A program made the translations under genes and the position numbers. The notes below the pieces were generated by a model. It was not told where the DNA came from. It worked only from the letters and a program-made list of their open reading frames with translations, and searched no databases. A stretch of 6,286 bases of DNA from Nitrospirae bacterium RIFCSPLOW2_12_42_9 (GTDB lineage Bacteria > Nitrospirota > 9FT-COMBO-42-15 > HDB-SIOI813), in NCBI GenBank assembly GCA_001805205.1, contig MHER01000018.1, positions 1,702 through 7,987 on the forward strand, in the 5' to 3' direction. Positions 1 through 5,507 of the stretch are shown here, one piece after another; within the stretch, counting starts at the first letter, position 1; each line of letters starts with the position of its first letter.

Positions 1-1594
1 TGAGGGGTGTGTTGCTATCTCTGTAAAGCCCTGTCTCCTTTGCCAGGAGTAGAACTGTCAATATATCGCTAATCCTGTGGGTCATACTGATTATATAGCT
101 TCCAATTGATTCATACCCGATGTTTTCCCTTGCCCATCGTATTACCCTGAAGGTCCCGACAGTGTTGAATGCCTCTTTGGAAAGGTACGTGTCCTGAGAT
201 ATAAGCGGGCGGAGAGTCTCTATTTCTTCTGATAGAATGCGGACCTTTTCTTCTTCAGACATATCCCGGAAGCCCTGGTATATCCTGAGTCTGTCAAATA
301 CCTCACATATAGCCCTTGTATGTTTTTCTGATTCCTCTCGTATATCAAGTCTTGCGAGATGAAAGCCAAAGACCTCAACCCTTTTTATCATGGAATATAT
401 CTCAATCTCTGCTGTCCTCATACCTTTATTAGCAATAAGGCTCCGCCTGATTATATTTAAATCCTCAAGAAACTCTGAAGGGTTTGAATAGGGCTTAATA
501 GTATCAGTTTTCCCTGTAATACCCCTTTTTACAATAGATTCTCTGGTTTCTGTTAATCTCATCTTTATTAACGAAAGTTTCTGCCTGTAAGGTTCATGTG
601 GATTTCTGTTGAGTACGCTCTGGCCAACCTCATAGTTAGTTCGTACAGTTTCTTCAATTGATGAGAGTAATTCTTCAGATACATTTACCTTTGTTGCAGA
701 TTGGCTCAGACTGCCTATCATATCCTGAGTTGACTGTATATATAACGAGATGATGCAATCAGAATGGGTTGTAAGGGTCCATCGTGTTACCTCCGGTGTA
801 ACATTAGGATTCCCGTCCCTGTCGCCTCCAATCCAGGAACCAAATTTTAAGAGCGGAGGGATGCTGATGTCCCTGTCAGGATAGAATTTCTCAATATTAC
901 GTTTAAGGGAATGATAGAGTTTCGGGATTACAGGGTAGAAAGTCTCTCTAAAATAGTGGAGCCCGTTTAATACCTCTTCTGCCACTGTAGGCCTTTCAAG
1001 GAAAATATCCCCTGTCTGCCATAGTTTCTGTATCTCATTTATTATGTCTTCCTTTAAGAGGGCCTTCTCTTCCGGTGTCCATATAGGGTTTTCCTTCTTG
1101 AAAATAGTAAGGTATATCTTCCTGTATTTTTTCAGGATGGTGAGTCTCTTTGCCTCTGTAGGGTGCGCCGTCATTACCGGATAAACAGACATGGTGTTCA
1201 GGAGATCGAGAAGGGCATTTTTATCTATCCTCTTATCAAGCAGTCTTTTAAAGCAATCCTCAAATGAACCTTTTATTAGACCTCCGCTGCGTTGTATTTC
1301 TCTCCGTTCCTGCATCCCGAAGTTCTCTTCAGCAGTGTTAAGGAGGTAAAAATAGAGTGCAAATGCCTGAATAAGTTTTGAAGATGTAGAGAGATTAAGA
1401 CGCGCTGCCTCGTTAAGCAGAAAGGCCTCTATTGATGGGTCATACTGGTCTTTGATCTTTTTACAGGCGGTCCGGAATGCCTCAATTAACCGGAATAGTG
1501 ATTCACCCTCCTGTTCCCGTATAACTTCATCGAGGGCATCCTCAAGGTACTGGATATCTGCCTGCAGACGGCTGTCATCAATATGCCATTCCAT
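1..1594 (-). CDS. ppc: Phosphoenolpyruvate carboxylase, N-terminal 531 residues (3' end outside window)
   Basis: Cytoplasmic enzyme that carboxylates phosphoenolpyruvate with bicarbonate to oxaloacetate, an anaplerotic step feeding the TCA cycle. The minus strand translates without a stop from ATG at 1594 to the window edge. Visible family motifs are VMTAHPTE at residues 140-147, with His144 matching the catalytic His138 of the E. coli enzyme; LERPTVAEE near 199-207; GGDRDGNPNVT at 256-266; EPYRQKL near 334-340; and FHLARLDIREES at 411-422, which holds the conserved Arg region. The family is usually about 900 residues, so roughly 40% is missing here, including the glycine-rich loop and the second catalytic His/Arg cluster. 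ATG 1594 is the only standard start after the in-frame TAA about 50 bases upstream, but it has no good Shine-Dalgarno; a GGA-type motif lies about 20 bases away. The gene is divergent from the M1 peptidase. No frameshift was seen. Confidence 0.96.
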   Translation of the reverse strand, partial: MEWHIDDSRLQADIQYLEDALDEVIREQEGESLFRLIEAFRTACKKIKDQYDPSIEAFLLNEAARLNLSTSSKLIQAFALYFYLLNTAEENFGMQERREIQRSGGLIKGSFEDCFKRLLDKRIDKNALLDLLNTMSVYPVMTAHPTEAKRLTILKKYRKIYLTIFKKENPIWTPEEKALLKEDIINEIQKLWQTGDIFLERPTVAEEVLNGLHYFRETFYPVIPKLYHSLKRNIEKFYPDRDISIPPLLKFGSWIGGDRDGNPNVTPEVTRWTLTTHSDCIISLYIQSTQDMIGSLSQSATKVNVSEELLSSIEETVRTNYEVGQSVLNRNPHEPYRQKLSLIKMRLTETRESIVKRGITGKTDTIKPYSNPSEFLEDLNIIRRSLIANKGMRTAEIEIYSMIKRVEVFGFHLARLDIREESEKHTRAICEVFDRLRIYQGFRDMSEEEKVRILSEEIETLRPLISQDTYLSKEAFNTVGTFRVIRWARENIGYESIGSYIISMTHRISDILTVLLLAKETGLYRDSNTPL

Positions 1595-1740
1595 AACTGA
1601 TACGACTATAGCAAAAATCCTTATATTATTAAAGATCGGGGCTTATTATCTAAAAGTCTGCATTTAACTTTTATTATGATAAAAATTACTATATACTAAG
1701 TTAATATATTTATAGAAAATTATCATGGAGGAGAGCTGAC
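1595..1740. promoter_or_regulatory. AT-rich divergent intergenic region between ppc and the M1 peptidase gene
   Basis: This very AT-rich stretch separates two divergently oriented genes and must hold promoters for both. On the plus strand a weak sigma70-like pair can be proposed: TTAACT at 1664-1669, a 17-base spacer, then TACTAT at 1687-1692, with TATACT overlapping at 1692-1697. Each box matches consensus at only about four of six positions. On the minus strand TATAGT lies only about a dozen bases before the ppc ATG, too close for a normal leader. No clear operator palindrome or riboswitch was recognised. The boxes are inference from consensus only. Confidence 0.4.
1727..1733 (+). promoter_or_regulatory. 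Strong Shine-Dalgarno (GGAGGAG) that places the M1 peptidase start at ATA 1741
   Basis: GGAGGAG is close to the anti-SD complement and lies 7 bases before ATA at 1741, which is in frame with the peptidase. The ATG at 1725, which overlaps the motif, opens a different frame and stops after four codons. This site is the main reason for placing the peptidase start near 1741 rather than at the internal TTG at 1906. Confidence 0.55.
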
Positions 1741-3858
1741 ATACTCCAGGTTGCTGAAAAGGCCTTATTTGTCACCCTGAATTTTTTAGTCTTATTAAAC
1801 ATCTCCCCTTTAACAATTGCATATGTCAATCCCCCCTCCATCCCTTCCCATGACATCAACATCCAATTTGATATAAAGTCCCATGAGATAAAGGCAGTAG
1901 ACCTTTTGAAGATTTTTGTAGATGGAAAAACAGATACAGCACTCTCTGTGAACAAAGACATTGTTATCACCTCAGTAAAAGGGAGTGACAACAGGAACTT
2001 AAATTTTTTGTTAAAAGAGGATAGTAAAGACAAAAAGAAATTATTTATATATTTCCCTAAAAGGATTGAGGGGGAGGTTATCCTGAGAATAGAATACAGG
2101 GGCAGATTAGCACATTTTCCGGAAGACATAAAGTTTACCAGGGAATTCCTCAGTGATAAACCTGTAGCCTATGTTGGAGAAGAGATTATACTCCTCGATG
2201 GCGCATCCTGCTGGTATCCATGCATAAAAACAGTGAATGAAACTGCCACATTTAAAGTTACGGCTATTACACCAAAGGATTACGAAATTGTTATGGAGGG
2301 GGACAGGGTATCGAGGAAAGTGAATGGGGGGATTACTAATACAATATGGGATTTCCCTTATCCATCGTCAGGGATTTATCTTGTTGGCGGGAGATATATT
2401 ATTAATGAAGATAAATACAATGATATTAAACTTTACACCTATCTTTTCCCTGTAGACGTCAGTCTGTCTTCAACGTACATGGAGCATACAAAAAAATATC
2501 TTGAGTTGTATGAAAGGTTATTGGGCAAGTATCCTTTTAAGAAATTTGCAGTAGTGGAAAATATCTTAGCCACGGGATATGGTATGCCGTCTTATACACT
2601 ACTCGGTCAGTCTGTTATGAGACTGCCATTTATTGTAAAGACATCACTGGGACATGAGATTGCACATAACTGGTGGGGGAATTCTGTGTACCCGGATTAT
2701 GAATCAGGCAACTGGAGCGAGGGGCTGACAACATATCTGGCAGACCACATGTATGATGATCAGGAAGGTAAGGGGCCGCAATACAGAAACCAGCTCCTGA
2801 GAGACTATGCAAACCATGTTGAGCCATCTGAGGAATACCCTCTGACTGAGTTTAAGAACAGAACAACCCCTGAGGACAGGGCCCTTGGATATGGCAAGGG
2901 GGCATACATATTCCATATGTTGAGGATTATGTTAGGGGATGAGATGTTCTATAAAGGATTGAGGAGTGTTGTCACAAACAAGAGATTTAAGTCAACCCAA
3001 TGGGGTGATTTTAGAAAGGCATTTGAAACGGTTTCCGGGAGAGAGCTTGGATGGTTCTTTAAACAGTGGGTTGAAAGGTCCGGGGCCCCTGAGATAAACC
3101 TCGGTGAGGTCAGTATAGTTGAGCACCAGGAGGGATACACAGTCAGGGCACAGATAATTCAAAAGGAAAAGGCATATGAGATATACCTGCCAGTATCATT
3201 GGAGACTGTGGAGGGTCCTATGCTTACCTATCACTGGATAAAAGGCCGCGATAACATCATTGAGATAGATGTATTTGAGAATGATAAGACACCTAAACCC
3301 AAGTCAATCATAATCGATCCTTATTATGATGTCTTCAGGAGATTGAATCCGGAAGAAGTACCATCAACAATAGGAAAATTCTTTGGAGCAGAAAGCAGGC
3401 AGGCTATCCTCCCATCAAAAGTAGATAAAGAGCTAATTGATGTTTATGCAAATGTGGCCTCGGGCATAGAGAATGTTACAATAAAGTTTGACAAAAAGGT
3501 AACAGAAAAAGATTTAAGACAAAAATCTTTATACTTACTTGGAGGATTGGATGAGAATATAATTACAGAGAGATTCATTTCAAATCTCCCTGATGAGATA
3601 AAGCTAAGGGAGAAGACGATTTCAATAAATGGAACGGAATATGACAAAAATGATTCAGTCCTTGTAGTCGCAATATCAAGTCCACTCAACCAGAACGAGT
3701 CTCTGCTTATTTTAAGTGGTGAGAAGCCGGAATATATTGAATCTGTAGCTGAAAAGATAAGCCATTATGGAAAGTATAGCTATCTCCTCTTCTTCAAAGG
3801 AGGAGTTAAAGAAAAGGGTACATGGACAACATCGAGGATGGAGAAGAGATTCCATTGA
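1741..3858 (+). CDS. Exported M1-family zinc metallopeptidase with atypical exopeptidase motif
   Basis: Gluzincin peptidase of the M1 fold, probably acting outside the cytoplasm. Numbering from ATA 1741 gives 705 residues. Residues 9-27 form a hydrophobic stretch ending in TIA, a possible signal peptide. Residues about 35-230 look like the M1 N-terminal beta domain. The zinc site is HEIAH at 305-309, followed by WWGN and Glu327 in GNWSEGLTTY. Tyr384 in GYGKGAYIF matches the conserved catalytic tyrosine. In place of the aminopeptidase GxMEN motif there is GYGMPSY at 279-285, so the Glu that binds a substrate amino terminus is missing. About 200 C-terminal residues after IIIDPYYD (including YLLGGLDEN) were not recognised. 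No ATG, GTG or TTG occurs in frame between the stop at 1702 and TTG 1906; starting at 1906 would cut off the signal-like segment and the first beta strands. ATA may be a real rare start, a mutated ATG, or a sequence error. Substrate is unknown. Confidence 0.88.
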   Translation: MLQVAEKALFVTLNFLVLLNISPLTIAYVNPPSIPSHDINIQFDIKSHEIKAVDLLKIFVDGKTDTALSVNKDIVITSVKGSDNRNLNFLLKEDSKDKKKLFIYFPKRIEGEVILRIEYRGRLAHFPEDIKFTREFLSDKPVAYVGEEIILLDGASCWYPCIKTVNETATFKVTAITPKDYEIVMEGDRVSRKVNGGITNTIWDFPYPSSGIYLVGGRYIINEDKYNDIKLYTYLFPVDVSLSSTYMEHTKKYLELYERLLGKYPFKKFAVVENILATGYGMPSYTLLGQSVMRLPFIVKTSLGHEIAHNWWGNSVYPDYESGNWSEGLTTYLADHMYDDQEGKGPQYRNQLLRDYANHVEPSEEYPLTEFKNRTTPEDRALGYGKGAYIFHMLRIMLGDEMFYKGLRSVVTNKRFKSTQWGDFRKAFETVSGRELGWFFKQWVERSGAPEINLGEVSIVEHQEGYTVRAQIIQKEKAYEIYLPVSLETVEGPMLTYHWIKGRDNIIEIDVFENDKTPKPKSIIIDPYYDVFRRLNPEEVPSTIGKFFGAESRQAILPSKVDKELIDVYANVASGIENVTIKFDKKVTEKDLRQKSLYLLGGLDENIITERFISNLPDEIKLREKTISINGTEYDKNDSVLVVAISSPLNQNESLLILSGEKPEYIESVAEKISHYGKYSYLLFFKGGVKEKGTWTTSRMEKRFH

Positions 3859-3992
3859 TAGGTATGGAGGCGGCGAGCTGTGGTCAATAAGGGATATAGT
3901 CAGGGGGTGTCTTCCATAACTATATACAGGACAACTATCCTGGGAAAGTGCAAATTTCTCTTACCTCTGCCAATGATACCTTAATACCCTAA
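3859..3992 (+). other. Convergent intergenic gap with protein-like fragments in two frames
   Basis: This short gap lies between two convergent genes, and the fragment's last bases overlap the end of the acetyltransferase gene. No clear terminator was found: CAGGA/TCCTG around 3928-3942 is a 5-bp stem with no T-run. One frame, phase 2 and overlapping the M1 end, reads as IDRYGGGELWSIRDIVRG up to 3907 and then stops at 3917-3919. Another frame continues from 3906 as VFHNYIQDNYPGKVQ and on to TAA at 3990-3992. The two join if one G is removed from the five-G run at 3903-3907. This could be a decayed gene tail, but I do not recognise the family, and chance cannot be excluded. Confidence 0.25.
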
Positions 3993-4775
3993 TTTTTTAA
4001 CTCTTTCTGCTATGAGTTTTTTTATTTTCTCATAGGATGGCGGTGGGCCTGTTCTCACCTGCCTGCCGTCTATGAATAAGGCATCAGCAATACCCCACTC
4101 CCAAAAAACATTTCTATCGAATGTCTCAATCTCCTGAAATACAACCTTATCCCCAAATTCAGATGCAGCTCTCTTTGCCCTTTCAAAAACCATGTTCATT
4201 GCCGGGCACCATCCATTCAAAAATGATGCTACCGTTACCTTGCCTGGTATGATTTGAGGTTTTTTTCTTAATCTAACCCATTTCGGAGGGAACGCATTAT
4301 CAGTAAAAGGTTTCCACAATAGAACCGGATCCAAAAGCCCTTGTTTATCCACCTTGGCATATCCCTGTTTTTTAAACCACGATGCCTTCATCCAGAATGG
4401 TAATGGAATCCCCCATGCAACAATACCTTTTGCCCCTTTAGCCTGTGCATCAGCCTCAGCAGCGTGAAGTAATGCCTTTCCCATACCTTTCTTTTGAAAG
4501 TTTCCTCTTCCCTTTTTGTGACCATGAACCCAGATACAGCTTATAAAATATAGATCCTTCCCTTCAACGAATGAATACTCTATAGGAAGATATTGTATCA
4601 TTCCTCCGACTTTTCCATTGTCATCAATTGCAAGCTTTACCTGAAGGCCTTTATCCTTCATCTTATTGTACCAGACCTCTTTATGGCACCCTGCTTCTTT
4701 CATCTCTTCAGACCAATCTTCAAGACATACAAAATATAATTGCTTATATTCCTCTGTTAGATTTATTACTTTCAT
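3981..4775 (-). CDS. GNAT-family N-acetyltransferase with C-terminal YoaP-like (thioredoxin-like) domain
   Basis: Predicted cytoplasmic acetyl-CoA-dependent acetyltransferase of 264 residues; substrate unknown. Residues about 1-150 form the GNAT domain. The acetyl-CoA pyrophosphate-binding signature Q94-K-K-G-M-G99 precedes the ALLHAAEADAQAKG helix, and FWMKASWFKKQGY at 127-139 is the usual late-GNAT stretch. Residues about 175-264 resemble a thioredoxin fold: a strand, then NGWCPAMN at 187-194 where the CxxC motif would sit, and a final segment ALFIDGRQVRTGPPPSYEKI ahead of the last helix. Only one Cys (Cys190) is in the active-site position, so it is not a classical disulfide oxidoreductase. 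This architecture matches YoaP-type proteins, known from family knowledge rather than from a search. It starts at ATG 4775 with no strong Shine-Dalgarno and lies downstream of the exporter remnants on the same strand. The DNA from 4020 to 4010 is AT-rich but coding. Confidence 0.85.
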   Translation of the reverse strand: MKVINLTEEYKQLYFVCLEDWSEEMKEAGCHKEVWYNKMKDKGLQVKLAIDDNGKVGGMIQYLPIEYSFVEGKDLYFISCIWVHGHKKGRGNFQKKGMGKALLHAAEADAQAKGAKGIVAWGIPLPFWMKASWFKKQGYAKVDKQGLLDPVLLWKPFTDNAFPPKWVRLRKKPQIIPGKVTVASFLNGWCPAMNMVFERAKRAASEFGDKVVFQEIETFDRNVFWEWGIADALFIDGRQVRTGPPPSYEKIKKLIAERVKKLGY

Positions 4776-4945
4776 GTAATAGTCCGTTTAAACTCTAATT
4801 CACCAAGGTCAGGCAGATCTTTTTGGGATTCTTTAATTGATATACCCGGGATCGTGTAAGTCTGAAAGATATTATTTACAATCTGCCCTGATTTTTTGAT
4901 TTGATCCTCACATCTACTGTCATTCCGATCTTTAATGGAGTCTTC
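4772..4945 (-). other. Start-less open frame ending in an ATGA overlap with the acetyltransferase
   Basis: This is a 57-codon open stretch bounded upstream by TGA, with no ATG, GTG or TTG. Its stop codon overlaps the acetyltransferase start as ATGA, a layout common in operons. It ends in KDLPDLGELEFKRTIT. It overlaps the membrane fusion protein scrap in another frame. Adding one A to the A6 run at about 4892-4897 would join that scrap to this frame. It may be a frameshifted C-terminal extension or a chance open frame; no homology was recognised. Confidence 0.2.
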
Positions 4946-4980
4946 TCACTGAGTCCTATCTTTACCTGAATGACCTTCAT
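4876..4980 (-). pseudogene. C-terminal remnant of an HlyD/MacA/DevB-type membrane fusion protein
   Basis: ATG 4980 opens a 34-codon frame reading VIQVKIGL, then TPLKIGMTVDVRI, then a stop at 4876-4878. LKxGMTVDVxI is the typical last beta strand of periplasmic adaptor (membrane fusion) proteins, which link an inner-membrane ABC exporter to an outer-membrane channel. The lipoyl and coiled-coil hairpin body, normally 300-400 residues, is absent. Its ATG overlaps the ATPase stop codon, so the fragment starts exactly where the ATPase breaks off. The best reading is the 3' scrap of an adaptor gene left after a deletion. A true micro-protein is less likely, because this segment is only an internal structural strand in the family. 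Confidence 0.6.
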
Positions 4981-5507
4981 GAGTCTTCAGCGAGCCTTTT
5001 TAAAAGCTCAAGTACCTCCCTTCCTGTCCTTGAGTCAAGGTTGGCCGTAGGTTCATCAGCAAGTATGATGGGCGGGTTTGCTGCCAGTGCCCTCGCAAAG
5101 GCAACCCGCTGTTTCTCGCCACCGCTCAGGTCCTTCGGATAGAAGTAAGACCTTTTCCCGAGTCCGACCCTTTCCATAAGTCCCAGCGCCTCCTCCCGGA
5201 TCTTACTCTTATCCCAACCCTTTAACCTTAAAACAACCGCAACATTTTCTACTGCCTTGAGAGACGGGAAGAGATTGAATGCCTGGAAGACGAACCCGAA
5301 ATATCTCTTTCTTATATCAGGGAGGAGGTCTTCACTGAGGTCGTTCACGATCCGGCCATCAACAATTACCTTACCTTTCGTTGGATGTAGGATACATCCC
5401 ATCATTGATAAAAGTGTGGTCTTGCCGGAACCTGATGGGCCCATGATCAACAGGACCTCGCCTCCCCTGATGCTTATAGAGACAGAGTCCACTGCAACTA
5501 CCCTCAC
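4977..5507 (-). CDS. ABC exporter ATPase (LolD/MacB/DevA type), truncated at both ends, probable pseudogene
   Basis: Nucleotide-binding subunit that would power the adjacent permease from the cytoplasmic face. From GTG 5507 there are 176 residues: Walker A GPSGSGKTT at 23-31, Q-loop FVFQ with Gln75, signature LSGGE at 127-131, Walker B IILADE at 147-152, and D-loop NLDSRTG. It ends at LAEDS, where the family normally continues with a strand and the H-loop (THD) plus about 40-50 residues. The H-loop His is therefore missing, and hydrolysis should be impaired or lost. At the other end the same frame continues upstream of GTG as YTKIYQEGD (5508-5534), which matches the usual N-terminal TKxYxxG strand, so the true start has also been lost. 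An SD-like AGGAAGG lies just before the GTG, so the remnant could still be translated. The frame overlaps the permease stop by 4 bases. Confidence 0.85.
   Translation of the reverse strand: MRVVAVDSVSISIRGGEVLLIMGPSGSGKTTLLSMMGCILHPTKGKVIVDGRIVNDLSEDLLPDIRKRYFGFVFQAFNLFPSLKAVENVAVVLRLKGWDKSKIREEALGLMERVGLGKRSYFYPKDLSGGEKQRVAFARALAANPPIILADEPTANLDSRTGREVLELLKRLAEDS

Noticed and set aside
1452..1667. 71-codon plus-strand frame over the start of ppc.
   Set aside because: It lies antisense to the clearly coding ppc N-terminus; its composition has no protein-like pattern.
1906..1908. TTG 1906 as the M1 start.
   Set aside because: It would drop a signal-like hydrophobic segment and beta-domain sequence (INIQFDIKSHEIKAVDLL) that reads continuously in the same frame upstream.
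1710..2129. 139-codon minus-strand frame opposite the M1 gene start.
   Set aside because: It is antisense to the M1 signal and N-terminal domain; no recognisable motif, so a shadow of the real frame.
3928..3942. CAGGA-caacta-TCCTG hairpin between the convergent genes.
   Set aside because: The stem is only five base pairs and is not followed by a T tract on either strand.
4009..4034. CTATGAG / CTCATAG inverted repeat around a T-rich loop, resembling a terminator hairpin.
   Set aside because: It lies inside the acetyltransferase coding region, encoding SYEKIKKLIAE, and has no T-run after the stem.
1628..4937. The 12-mer ATTAAAGATCGG occurs near 1628 (plus) and near 4926-4937 (minus), a possible inverted repeat.
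   Set aside because: A 12-base match in either orientation is expected by chance in a window this size, and the flanks do not extend it.
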